This document shows, in pieces, positions 48,399 through 58,312 of a stretch of DNA of 64,000 nucleotides. Source of the stretch: Brachypodium distachyon. Lineage: Eukaryota; Streptophyta; Magnoliopsida; Poales; Poaceae. How positions within the stretch are numbered: the stretch's first letter is position 1; each line of letters starts with the position of its first letter. Under the pieces are notes generated by a model. That model saw only the letters and a program-made list of their open reading frames with translations. It was not told where the DNA came from and did not search any database. The translations under genes were made by a program, and so were the position numbers. The stretch is from positions 20,636,501-20,700,500 of the forward strand of contig NC_016132.3 in assembly GCF_000005505.3 (NCBI RefSeq), in the 5' to 3' direction.

Positions 48399-48644
48399 AA
48401 ACACACCCTAACGCCCCCCACCGGTAGACTCGGAGGCGGCCTCCTCCCCCCCGCACAAACCACTCGTTCATCAACCAGAAAGAGAGGAGGAAAAAAGAGC
48501 AGAGGCGAGGGAGGGCTAGACCACCGCCCCGAGGTCGTGGTGGCCGGATCCAGTATCAGCGGCTCAGCGCCCGCCCCAGAGCTCGTGGTTGCCGGATCCA
48601 GTACCGGCGTTCTTCCTGAAGCTCACCGGCGGCGCATCGATTAG

Positions 48645-48872
48645 GTCTGAATCTGATTTAATTTGGCCGATTTGTGTGTCGATCTGTTCAATTTCTGTGT
48701 AGATTTTGGTGGATTTGAGATGGATAGAATTTTTGCCGATTGGGTTGGGTCACCACTAGCGAACTTGCTTGATAAATTCGTTATGTCAGCGGAGCAGTCC
48801 TTGGTTATGCCGTTAGAACTTGCTAGATATTTCTCGTTGTCTGATTACCTCTGTTGTTTTTGTTGGCGGCAG
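48645..48872 (+). other. Predicted FAD2 leader intron
   Basis: Donor TTAG|GTCTGA at 48645 and acceptor GGCGGCAG at 48872, nine bases before the ATG. Plant FAD2 genes usually have a single intron in the 5' leader and none in the coding region; 228 bp is short for it. The reading frame happens to be open through this stretch, but the upstream peptide has no match to desaturases. Confidence 0.5.
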
Positions 48873-48881
48873 TTAGGCAAA

Positions 48882-50051
48882 ATGGGTGCCGGCGGTAGGA
48901 TGACGGAGAAGGAGCGGGAGAAGCAGGAGGTGCTCAGCAAGCGTGCCAGCGGCGGCGCGGCCGTCCATCGCTCGCCGACGGACAAGCCGCCGTTCACGCT
49001 GGGGCAGATCAAGAAGGCAATCCCCCCTCATTGCTTCGAGCGGTCGGTGATCAAGTCCTTCTCCTACGTGGTCCACGACCTCGTCATCGTGGCGGCCCTT
49101 CTGTACGTGGCGCTGGCGAGGATCCCCACCCTCCCGAGCGCGCTGCAGCTGGGCGCCTGGCCGCTCTACTGGATCGTGCAGGGCTGCGTGATGACCGGCG
49201 TCTGGGTCATCGCGCACGAGTGCGGCCACCAAGCCTTCTCGGACTACTCGCTCCTCGACGACATTGTCGGCCTGGTGCTGCATTCGTGGCTGCTCGTCCC
49301 ATACTTCTCCTGGAAGTACAGCCACCGTCGCCACCACTCCAACACGGGCTCGCTGGAGCGCGACGAGGTGTTCGTCCCCAAGCAGAAGGAAGCGCTGGCG
49401 TGGTACACCCCTTACATCTACAACAACCCCGTCGGCCGCCTCGTGCACATCGTGGTGCAGCTCACCCTCGGGTGGCCGCTGTACCTGGCGCTCAACGCCT
49501 CCGGCCGCCCGTACCCACGCTTCGCCTGCCATTTCGACCCGTACGGCCCCATCTACAACGACCGGGAGCGTGCCCAGATATTCATCTCGGACGTCGGTGT
49601 GGCGGCGGTGTCGTTGGCCCTGCTGAAGCTCGCGTCGGCGTTCGGGTTCTGGTGGGTGGTGCGCGTCTACGGCGTGCCGCTGCTCATCGTCAACTCGTGG
49701 CTGGTGCTCATCACTTACCTGCAGCACACCCACCCGGCGCTGCCGCACTACGACTCCACCGAGTGGGACTGGCTGCGCGGGGCGCTGGCCACCATGGACC
49801 GAGACTACGGCATCCTCAACCGCGTGTTCCACAACATCACGGACACGCACGTCGCGCACCACCTCTTCTCCACCATGCCGCACTACCACGCCATGGAGGC
49901 CACCAAGGCGATCCGGCCAATCCTCGGCGAGTACTACCAGTTTGACCCAACCCCCGTCGCCAAGGCTACATGGCGCGAGGCCAAGGAGTGCATCTACGTC
50001 GAGCCCCAGGACCACCGCAAGGGCGTCTTTTGGTACAGCAACAAGTTCTAG
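48882..50051 (+). CDS. FAD2: Oleate (omega-6/delta-12) fatty acid desaturase FAD2
   Basis: Intronless coding region of 389 residues. It starts [20 protein letters not shown]; the longer upstream frame is leader intron. FAD2 is an ER membrane enzyme that desaturates oleate on phosphatidylcholine to linoleate, with electrons from cytochrome b5. Histidine boxes: HECGH (112-116), HRRHH (148-152) and HVAHH (323-327), all intact. The residue after box 1 is Gln117, where plant FAD2 usually has a second His; fungal delta-12 enzymes have HECGHQ. Several hydrophobic segments (for example 66-80, 95-112, 240-280) fit the multi-pass topology. The C-terminus WYSNKF resembles the aromatic-rich ER-retention signal of the family. 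High third-position GC, as in many grass genes. Presumably functional. Confidence 0.96.
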   Translation: MGAGGRMTEKEREKQEVLSKRASGGAAVHRSPTDKPPFTLGQIKKAIPPHCFERSVIKSFSYVVHDLVIVAALLYVALARIPTLPSALQLGAWPLYWIVQGCVMTGVWVIAHECGHQAFSDYSLLDDIVGLVLHSWLLVPYFSWKYSHRRHHSNTGSLERDEVFVPKQKEALAWYTPYIYNNPVGRLVHIVVQLTLGWPLYLALNASGRPYPRFACHFDPYGPIYNDRERAQIFISDVGVAAVSLALLKLASAFGFWWVVRVYGVPLLIVNSWLVLITYLQHTHPALPHYDSTEWDWLRGALATMDRDYGILNRVFHNITDTHVAHHLFSTMPHYHAMEATKAIRPILGEYYQFDPTPVAKATWREAKECIYVEPQDHRKGVFWYSNKF

Positions 50052-51221
50052 CTTGCGTCCGTGCACCGTGCTTTTTGCTGCAGGAATTTGATGAGGAAGA
50101 ATTCAGGAAGAGGATCCTACCTACAGATGGTCAGTCATTAGATAGGAGGAGAGAGCATTTCGGGCACAAGGAAGACAATCACGGCGCCAATGCCACCAGG
50201 TCAGCAAGTGGTAAACGTGTCCGTGGCTTTTGGTCAGTTCAGGCCGTCTTCTTCTTCTTTTCTCTTGCCTTTAGTTCTAGTCGCCGGTTTAGTTTGGCCG
50301 GTGGGCGTTGTCCGTGTGGACATCTTGTCATTGCATTGGCGTCATCTCTCCGTCCTTGTCGTGCTGTTGTAGACCATTTGGTGTTTATTGCGGAATAACT
50401 GTACATCGAGCGGCAACATTTTTGAGTACTGGTTTGGATGGATCGTGTTTCCGGCTTGGTCATTCACGAGTTCCGTCTTGCTCCCTAGGGGATGCATATG
50501 ATTGTTTGCTCTGTCGACCAAGATGTCTGCTTCCGTCCATACAAAAGACGTGGCAGGCAGAGAAGGTTGCGTCCAACATGACTTATATTGTCACGTAATC
50601 TCTTCGTTCCTAAACACTCGTGGTGGTTAAGTTGGGTCCAATATGACCTATATTATCACATCTGACCTATATTGTCTCGTACTCTCTTCGTTTTTTAATA
50701 CTTGCGGTGGTTTTAGTCTACATTTGCACTAAAACCACAAGATAAGTATTTAAAAACGGAGGAAGCACAGTGCCGTAGTCCAATCTTAGCACAGCAAGCG
50801 AAGCTGTGGTGACCGTTGGAAGCGGTCCAAATCCAAACAATTTCTGCACTTGTGTGGTTGGAACGAAAATGGCTTTGCGCGAATGAATCTTGAAAAATTG
50901 ATGAATGCCTGTGGGGACCAGCCGCCCCTCAAGTGTGTCTTGCAAGCGGGAGCTACAGCTAATATGCACTCTGCAGAGAATTGATGTGCGTGGCCAGGAC
51001 AATATTCTCGCTCCCATGTCCCATCGCTCATGGGTTCACCGGAACGTCGGAACAAGCCACGCACGCACCCATTTGACGACATTTGCACGCAGGAAACGCG
51101 ATCGTGCCAGGAAGGGGTGCTTTTTAGGATGCCGCTCTGATGTAAAACGAAATGGCTCTCGACAATGTCTTATCGATGGCTTTCGTGATGCGAATTCTCT
51201 CCCCTTCAGAGTTTGTACGAA
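50052..51221. other. FAD2 3' region and spacer
   Basis: Holds the FAD2 3' untranslated region and then unassigned DNA. A degenerate Stowaway-like foldback lies at about 50682-50766 (CTCTCTTCGTTTTTTAATAC / GTATTTAAAAACGGAGGAAG). No second gene was found. Confidence 0.45.
50682..50766. mobile_element. Small Stowaway-like foldback
   Basis: Inverted ends ACTCTCTTCGTTTTTTAA and TTAAAAACGGAGGAAGC around a 'gtggttttagt...actaaaaccac' core. The right TA is not kept. Confidence 0.55.
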
Positions 51222-51449
51222 GAGTAAATTACACAAAACCGCCACATTAGTGGTTAGGATTACAGATTGGTTTCGGTCTACATTTTATTTATTAAAAAAC
51301 ATCGAATTACACTAAACATTCAATTGTTAACGAATAACTTCAAAACTGACGAGGCGGGTCCACCGGTCAGGCCAACGTGGCACGCCATCGTGGCAACTGA
51401 CCGAACCATCTCTTCATCCTCATTCTCTGTTCCCGATACAGCAGCAGCA

Positions 51450-51578
51450 ATGGCGTCCACCTCTTGCTTCCACCACAAGTCCGCGGCCCGGCTCGCCGTC
51501 TCCTCTGCCTGTCCCGCCCCGCCACCGCCCGCCCCGCCCTCCTCTGCCCACCCCAGCTCCTCTGTCTGCCCGCCCTGA
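51450..51578 (+). pseudogene. Captured transit-peptide start resembling PsbP
   Basis: A 42-codon frame inside the MULE-like element begins MASTSCFHHKSAARLA and then turns into a Pro/Ser-rich run before a TGA. The first 16 residues resemble, from memory, the chloroplast transit peptide of grass PsbP (23-kDa oxygen-evolving complex protein), which starts MASTSCF and continues with ARLA. The short CAG-repeat leader before the ATG also looks like a genuine gene start. The rest of PsbP is not present. The match is short, and a search is needed to confirm it. Confidence 0.45.
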
Positions 51579-52041
51579 CGCCAACTCCCCTGCTCGCGCC
51601 GCCACCGCTCGGCGCGCCATCTCCCCTGCCCGCCCCGCCACCGCCCGCCGCGCCGCGCCCTCTCCTCTGTCCGCAACCACCCGCCCCGCCTCGCCGGCTC
51701 CTCTTCCCGGCCCGGCCCGGCCCGCCACCGCCAGCCCTGCCTCTCCCTCCTCGCCGGCGCCGCCGCGGCCGCCTCCGCGCGCCTGCCTCCCTCCGCGACC
51801 TCCAATCTTCGTGTGCCCGCTGAGCTCCAGGCCGCCGGTTATCTCCAGCACCTGCGGCGGTGGCTTCGCTGAGGCGCTGCTCTGGCTCCATGCCGCATGT
51901 CGAGCAGGTGGCGTGCATCGATGCAACGGCGCTAATGGCATCTATGTTGAGGAGCGCATCACTGGCCACATGTTCAGTGATCTCGAGGAAGACATCGGAG
52001 ATGGTCGTGGACGATGTCGGTCTCCTGATTGAGGTGGGTGT

Positions 52042-52335
52042 TCACAACAACGCATTGGTATCTTGGATCGGGCATATTGTCGAACATGTTGATGTCGATA
52101 TTGGGGTCGATGCGGATGGCCGGAGGCTGGTTGGAGACGCCGGTGGACGGGTGGAGATCACAGAAGATGAGAGGCTAGTGATTGTGCCGTTGTTTTGAAC
52201 TCTGAGATGCAGAGCCTTGTGGGTCTCCTTCAGCTCGTGATGGAGCTCCTGCACAAAGCACTTGACAGCAGCATCTATCGTGGAGAAGATACGGGCCTGC
52301 AGGTCGGTGCGTTGCTTGACGAGGGTCTCCGCCAT
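52042..52335 (-). other. Open frame of unknown identity inside the MULE-like element
   Basis: 98 codons, starting from a true ATG (MAETLVKQRTDLQARIFSTI). An amphipathic, helix-like stretch (AAVKCFVQELHHELKETHKA) is followed by a Ser/Thr/Pro-rich tail. It could be a captured exon or retroelement debris. No family was recognised. Confidence 0.3.
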
Positions 52336-52642
52336 GGCGCCATCGCTGCTTGGATGGACTCAAAAATCTCCTGCGCAAGTGGTGTGAGGGCCGCCATGAT
52401 TTCGGCTCGACGGGATCTTGTTCTTCACCAGCACTACATGGGAGAAGAGAAGGAGGGACTGCTCACGTGGCGCCAAGTAGGACCTGACAGGTGGACCTAT
52501 CATGTCAGTTATGGCCTTAGGTGCTAACGATTCGCTGTCTAGTTCGATTACTACAGAACCGGTGGTTTTTAGTAAACAAAACGTAGACTGGTACCGAATT
52601 GAAATCCTAGCCATTAATGTGGTGGTTTTCTGTAATTTACTC

Positions 52643-54495
52643 TGCGTTTTTTTACGGAAATTATTGCGTTTCCCTGACCTGCGCTGTAAATTATTGCGTT
52701 CGTCGCGGCTTTGCCAAAATCCCCGGCCCAGCCCAGGACCTGAGGTACGTGACTCCCGGTAGAAGGAATGTCGCCAGCCGGACCGTGGCGTCCCGATCTG
52801 AACATTGGGCTGGCCCAGCTGTTCTCGGCCTCGGTCCACTCAGGTCGTGCTCTCCCGACCCGCCGCCCTAGTGTCAAAACGATCGTGCCCCTGTGCACGC
52901 ACCGCCAACTGACACCATGCATAGCGGCGTCCTTTTCCTCCCTGCGGTTACCGCATCTTTAGGCCCTGCTTGGGAACTACGGAGTAGCATGTAAAATTCT
53001 CCAACCGTAGACATTCACGGGTGTATTTTAGCGTGTACAAAGATTACCGGTGAAACAATATACTCCTGTATTCACGTTGTTTGGGAGAAGATGTTTACTA
53101 CCAAAAAATTGGATCAAATCAACCTGTTTTCTTTTGATTTCACAGAAAATCTTAGAACAAAGCACCACTGAAAAATTGGATCAAATCAACAAAACTGACA
53201 CAAAAACAATTTCCTTTTGAATTCATAAAAAAAATCCGAAACAGTTCACCACCAAGAAATTGGATAAAAGAAGCAAGGATCTCGCCGTCGCCTCCGTTGG
53301 ATTCTGACGCCGCCGCACCGCCTCCGCTGGATTCCGTCGCCTCCACTGGATCCCGCCACCACCGCTTCGTGCCGCTGCATCTGCTGGTCACCGCCACCTC
53401 CATCGCACCGCTCTGCTGGATCCGCTAGTCGCAGCCACCTCTGCTTGATGCCACCACTGCTGCTGGAGACCACTGTCGCGCCGCCTCCGTTGGATCCACG
53501 CGATGCCACCATCGCCGCCTGAACTCGCCTTCGCTCGATGCCATCACCTCCGCCTCCGCTCAATCCCGTCTAGATTTTTCTCGTTCCTTCGGCCGGCGAT
53601 TCCGCGCGTGAGTTTATCCGGGCCTCTGGAGGTTTACCGAATTGAAACCTAGCCACTGACACGGTGGTTTTCTCTTTGTACGAAGTAGAAATACGCGTGG
53701 AACTAGAGCATGGCAGATAATTTGGGCCGCGCGACCTGAAAGTTTAGAGCCAATGTTTGGGCCGGCCTGCGAAAATTCACTCTCTTTTCTGCCCCTTCGC
53801 CCGCCCGGCCCACCTCCTACGCCAAATCCCTTCGGCCACGCCACGTACACGAACACCAGCACACACGCCCCAAATCCCCCTTCTGCCTATCTCTCCGGCC
53901 GTCGTCCTCCTTCCTCCACACCGCCAGTCCGCGGCTTGCTGCTCCCACGCGCTGCCCTGCCACCTCCCACGAAAAGGACCGCCACCACTCCAAATTGCGT
54001 TGGACCGCCTTCGCGTGCAACCCTAGGCGCTGGACCGCCGCCCCCACGTAGTTGGTCTGCCCCGACGGCGGCGCCGCCCGACCACCCTGCACGAGCTGCG
54101 CCGACCGCCGTTCCACCCCAATGAGCATTTTTGGCCTGCATATACTTTCCTTAAGTATATTTTTGGGTCAAAATATACTTTCCTCAAGTGTCCGCTAGAG
54201 AACACTCAGTTCCTGCATCTTTTTGTGCAAAAGAATGAGAAAACATAAATACGTGTACAATCATTCATTAGCTCTGACAAGCATATGATAAGTAAACATC
54301 GGTACCTGTAATGTCTGAAGCTTATCATTAAATCTGGGCTCAACACTTCCAGAAAATCGTACAGTCCTTAGAGCTCATCTAATTTGTATTACTTGTACTA
54401 AAAAAAATATAGAAGATATTATTTATCTGCACATAAAGAATAAATAAGCCATTACAATTGCCGGAAATACTAGCCTGCCCAGGAAACAAAGAAAT
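52643..54495. other. Unassigned GC-rich and AT-rich mosaic
   Basis: Includes a second, isolated sequence like the MULE right terminus at about 53632-53690 (CCGAATTGAAACCTAGCCAC). Before it lies a block (53270-53560) of repeated 'cctccgctggattc' wording that yields repetitive Arg/Gly/Ser frames on the minus strand. The GC-rich stretch at 53750-54120 has no domain. No gene is supported. Confidence 0.35.
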
Positions 54496-54733
54496 TTAAT
54501 TAATAAAATCAGTAAGCTGGAAATCCGCCACCTTGACTGAAGGCTCTAATCGATCCAGCTTCTCTGACATAGCCTGAAATGTTTGTCCATCATACTCAAG
54601 CAAAATAATTACAACCTAGTGAATAATGTAAATAACACAAAGAGCTTAGTACCTGCTTTTCAGCTCCATTGGCTAAGTATTGTTCCCCAGGAATATGAAT
54701 ACCATTATTTTCTCTAACAGCGTGTAGTTTTGC
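54496..54733 (-). pseudogene. Two-exon kinesin-5 (BimC/KIN-5) fragment
   Basis: On the minus strand, exon A is 54653-54733 (acceptor CTGTAG, donor GTACTA, 27 codons, phase 0 at both borders). It reads AKLHAVRENNGIHIPGEQYL. Exon B is 54496-54573 (acceptor TTTCAG) and reads AMSEKLDRLEPSVKVADFQL before a TAA. By recall this matches the stalk start of plant kinesin-5 motors (VYAAREKNGIYIP...AEKKAMAEKIERM). No motor-domain exon is visible upstream, and the stop comes early. So it is a transduplicated or decayed fragment of a mitotic spindle motor gene. Confidence 0.6.
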
Positions 54734-55440
54734 CTACAGATAAACAGAGTCAGTAACTATAGTGATCCGAGAATGTAGGACTTTGAAATTGCCTAAGTTT
54801 GATAAAAAAATACTAGAAGTTTAAGAGAATGATTGCAGAAAATAGTTTATTTCCAAGAAAACTATAAAATCAAGCAACATCACCTTGTTAGGGCTGAATT
54901 TACAGGTCTGGTTTTGTGATTTCTGTGGTGACCAAGAACTGGAACCTTACAACAAATTATTCCATAACATGGATGGTCAAGGTAAATTAACTCGCTGAAT
55001 GGTATCTCCGTAACGGTATTTGGTTTCCGATATCATGGTATTAACGGACTGGTTTGGAAGGCAGAAACACAAGAAAACCTGCAAGTAACCCTCCGTAGCA
55101 TAGAAATTTTCCACACAACACAGTTATGTTTAAGAGAATCAAGTATTTCACTATGTTCTTTGTTTCAAGAGAACAAACTTAACATTAGCAGATGTTTTAA
55201 ATAAGAGATTCATGCATTGTGTTTCCATGAAGTTGTGGCTATGTCCTTAAAAAAAGAAGAAGAAGTTTTGGCTATGCCGAGTATTCAATTACTAGTACTA
55301 GCTAATTGTGGTGTGATGTTTTAGAACTGTATGATTCATGGTTTTTATTTTTTTTTCTTTAGGAAGCAACAATATGGACATTCTTCTCGATGAGACCATC
55401 TACCTGACGTGTTTATGGCAACAGCTCCAGTAAGTTTCTC
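54734..55440. other. Unassigned AT-rich spacer
   Basis: I looked here for further kinesin exons on the minus strand and found none that I can support. Confidence 0.4.
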
Positions 55441-55690
55441 CGATCCAGTGTCAAATTAGGTGTAGGGAAAACTATGTCAGTCAACAATAATATATTGGTC
55501 GGCGAAACATTACATATGCTGACAGATGGACGGTCGGTAAGATTTGTTTGTTGGGAAAAGCCTTTGCGGACTGGACTTTCTGTGACAGGCTATGTTGGTC
55601 GGAAAAAACCTTTGCCAATCAATATTCTGCTGCTGAAAGTGGTTTTCCCTACCAACATTGTTGTCAAGGATTTGGCATTGTGGTGTAGTA
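55441..55690. repeat. CACTA-like subterminal-style repeat segment
   Basis: Words such as TTGGTCGG, CGGTCGG, GGTCGGAAAA and CCTACCAAC recur in both directions, as in CACTA subterminal regions. Neither terminus nor target duplication is visible, so only a fragment is claimed. Confidence 0.35.
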
Positions 55691-56085
55691 ACATCGCTAA
55701 AAACTTTTGCTCATCTGTTGGCAATTCTGGCAACTTTGGGTTCACTGGAGTCAACTTTGACTCTTTTCCTGACAATTTCACTCCGTAGCATTTGAAAGCA
55801 ACTTCGGATGCACTGCATGCAACTTTGCGTGATTTGTTGGTAATTTTGGCTCCCTAGCTAGCAACTCTAGCTCTACTATAGCACCGTTGACAACCTTTTA
55901 ACTTTGGCTCATGTGTTGGCAATTTTGGCTCCTCTATTGAAAATTTATCTTTGCACTACAAACACTTTGACTCATATGGATGGCAATTTTTATTCCTATA
56001 CATGAAACTTTCACTCCATAATAGTTGGCAACTTTTGACACACTGCAACCTTTTGGCAGCATTAGTCACTTTATAGGCACCTTTT
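55690..56085. repeat. Degenerate array of a GGCAACTTTGGCTC-like word
   Basis: Variants of 'ttggcaa-tttggctcc' recur roughly every 25-45 bp (for example TTGGCAATTCTGGCAACTTT, TTGGTAATTTTGGCTCC, TTGGCAATTTTGGCTCC, GTTGGCAACTTTTGAC). The spacing is irregular and no unit boundary can be fixed. It resembles an old minisatellite. Confidence 0.5.
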
Positions 56086-56853
56086 GCTCCATTGCAGCAC
56101 TGTAGCCAAAGTTTAAACACAAAACTATTTTCTTATGACTAGAATTAAGTTGGAATATAGTATGAACTTGCCATGTTTAAACACAAAACTATTTTCAAAA
56201 AATATTGGTCAAAATATACCAAGTGTGATCTAGCCACGATAGTGTCAATGGTGTAAATGGATTGCAATTTCAATGCTTGGTTGGAAAGTTGTAGCTTTTA
56301 AATTTTTTTTGAAGTGGTATTTTGTAGCCTCATGAGTTAGGCCATCAATTCACATAACGATGTGATGCAGAAGGCTTCTATTTTTGGACAGGAGGACATC
56401 GACTTACGAAAAAAAAAGGGTCTGCACTCTAAAAACACATGGAGCCAATAGCCATTTCCTAGTCATGTCCTGTGAGGCATCTTCCAATGCTCCTACGTGG
56501 CAATGTCTCTTGAGCGTCCACGTCTTCTGTCTATGTGGCACATAGTCAATGAGGAGACCACTCTTATGTTGGCTACCGTCTCTTCACGCCCCAAGACAAA
56601 TACATTAAATCGCTTTCCTGAAGATATTAAATAATTACTTAATATACAAAACTAATGCATTTGGAAGGTGCCCTCATAACATTTATTGTTTACTAAGGGG
56701 CAACATTTAAGAGATTATGCATTGCAAGGAACCTAATAAAATAGCACAATATCTTTAGACACCGATGATGACACAAGTTCATAGGGAGCCTTGACCTTGC
56801 GTTTGGAAAAAAAAACTACATGTTCTCCTTGACCTTGGAGCGTGAGGCACGCC
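56086..56853. other. Upstream region of the zinc-finger gene
   Basis: AT-rich, no other gene. Confidence 0.4.
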
Positions 56854-56861
56854 TATATAAA
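56854..56861 (+). promoter_or_regulatory. TATA box of the zinc-finger gene
   Basis: TATATAAA in GCCTATATAAACCCC, 101 bases before the ATG, which gives a leader of about 70 nt. Confidence 0.75.
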
Positions 56862-56954
56862 CCCCGCACCGGCACACACAGCGCATAACTAGGCAAATTG
56901 TTTCGAGAAATTACATTAAAGCACTAGGCGTTGTCTCCCCACCAAACCCAAGCC

Positions 56955-57317
56955 ATGGCTGCCCCCAACGGCAGCACGCTGAACCTGTGTCGTTCGTCGG
57001 CGTCGAGTTGCTCCAGAGGACGGGGATTTAAGTGTCCATACTGCAGCGAGGTGTTTTCCACACACCAGGCATTGGGTGGCCACATGTCTAAACGCACCTG
57101 CATCGATGAGCCCCATCGATACCAGCTCCCCCCTCTCCCGCCTACGATTTTGCCGGCGTCCCCAATCCTCGGCGCACTACCTACTTGGCTTGCCCCCAAC
57201 CCTTACTTCTGGGAGGAGTATCGCCGAGGAGGGCGCCGCCCAGTGGAGATCAACTTCCTCGGGATTCCAAGGTCTCCGGATCTAGTGCCGGCGAACGGAA
57301 ACGTGTCGGGGACATAG
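56955..57317 (+). CDS. Single QALGGH zinc-finger protein, C2HC variant
   Basis: Intronless, 120 residues, first ATG after a well-placed TATA box. One zinc finger: CPYC (27-30), then FSTHQALGGH (34-43). The QALGGH core is specific to plant EPF-type C2H2 fingers, which bind DNA. The usual finger ends H-x3-H, but here the last ligand would be Cys49 (H43-x5-C49, in HMSKRTC), so the site would be C2HC. The rest is Pro/Leu-rich (PPLPPTILPASP) with a terminal NFLGIPRSP stretch. A clear EAR repressor motif is not seen; LNL at 9-11 is the closest. Likely a small nuclear regulator. Length and single finger fit the C1-1i type plant family. Confidence 0.75.
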   Translation: MAAPNGSTLNLCRSSASSCSRGRGFKCPYCSEVFSTHQALGGHMSKRTCIDEPHRYQLPPLPPTILPASPILGALPTWLAPNPYFWEEYRRGGRRPVEINFLGIPRSPDLVPANGNVSGT

Positions 57318-58038
57318 GTGAGTGCCACCAGGAAGGACAAGGAGGGGGCGGATGGTGGCTCGGCGAGCATCTAAACTTGGAGATCATCGGCCCCAAGTGG
57401 TGTCTCCATCTGTACTTGGACATCATCGGCTTCCCTATAAAATTAATGCTTTGCTATTTTTTAGGAGACTTTTCGTTTAATGTATTATCTTATACCGTCA
57501 TATTTTGTTGTGTTTGGAACTTAAATTAGATTATAATGGGGGAATAACACTATGGATATTTAAATACTGCAACTTGTTTTATCTATTCATTCCAAATGTT
57601 TATGAATAAGATTTGGATTCAATTATGTAGTGCACATTGTGCACTGATGAATGGTTTCTATGTTTCAAGAGGCACGAAAGGCCCTCTGCTGCCAACAGGA
57701 AGAGATAGGGAGAGATTGAATCGCCCTGCCTATAGATGGGTAGGTGCCCCTGAATGGCTTGAAACTTTTCAGGCGGTCATGTTGAACAGAACTGAGAAAG
57801 AGACAATGGACACCAGTGTTTCTTTCTGTAATCTTTATTCGTTTTAAAATGCCATTTCGTGGTGGCGGTACGTCGTCACCCGCCTCCTCGTCTCTTACGT
57901 GTGGGACCAGTCTTCTCGTGCACCCTGCTGCAAATCAATCCTACCATCTTCCTATAGCTTAAACTCCGCCATCTTCCAAGAGCCACTCCTCAATCCCACT
58001 CAATGCGCCTCAATGCCTCCTTCACCCTAGGCTATACC
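57318..58038. other. Zinc-finger gene 3' region and spacer
   Basis: Untranslated sequence then intergenic DNA. No supported exon. Confidence 0.4.
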
Positions 58039-58312
58039 TAGGCATGGGTGGCCCGGCCCGAAGCCCGACGTATCGGGCCGGGCTCGGGCTTCACTTTCAG
58101 TCCCAAGCTCGGCCCGAAAGCCCGAGAAAAACCCGAAATGACTAAAAGCGAGTATTTTTAGGGAAAATAGGTATAAAAATCATTTATTTATTCTGAAAAC
58201 AATTATTTTAATGTTAAAATGACATTTTGTCGGGCTTCGGGCCGGTTTGTGCTCGGGCTTAAGGTTTTCCTGTCGTGCTTTTTGAAACCCGGCCCGGCCC
58301 GGGGTTTGCCCA
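58039..58312. mobile_element. hAT-type MITE, 274 bp
   Basis: Left end TAGGCATGGGTGGCCCGGCC, right end the complement of TGGGCAAACCCCGGGCCGGG. The interior repeats GGGCTTCGGGCC-type words. Flanks GCTATACC and GGTATACC match at 7 of 8 bases, fitting an 8-bp duplication with one later change. Confidence 0.65.

Larger units (their letters stand above)
51222..52642. mobile_element. Mutator-like (Pack-MULE type) element with long inverted termini
   Basis: The left end GAGTAAATTACACAAAACCG and the reverse complement of the right end (GAGTAAATTACAGAAAACCA) align over more than 100 bp with moderate divergence. These are long terminal inverted repeats of Mutator style; the 'gtaaattacacaaaacc' terminus is one I recall for grass MULEs. 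The interior is GC-rich and lacks transposase, which suggests a gene-capturing non-autonomous element. No clean 9-bp target duplication was found, so the outer border may be slightly off. Confidence 0.65.

Noticed and set aside
48663..48881. 73-codon N-terminal extension of FAD2
   Set aside because: The frame is open, but the peptide is unlike any desaturase, and a good splice acceptor lies nine bases before the standard ATG. It is read as leader intron.
48873..50066. 397-codon open frame antisense to FAD2
   Set aside because: Exact complement of a high-GC coding region with strong third-position G/C bias, which opens the reverse frame. No recognisable domain.
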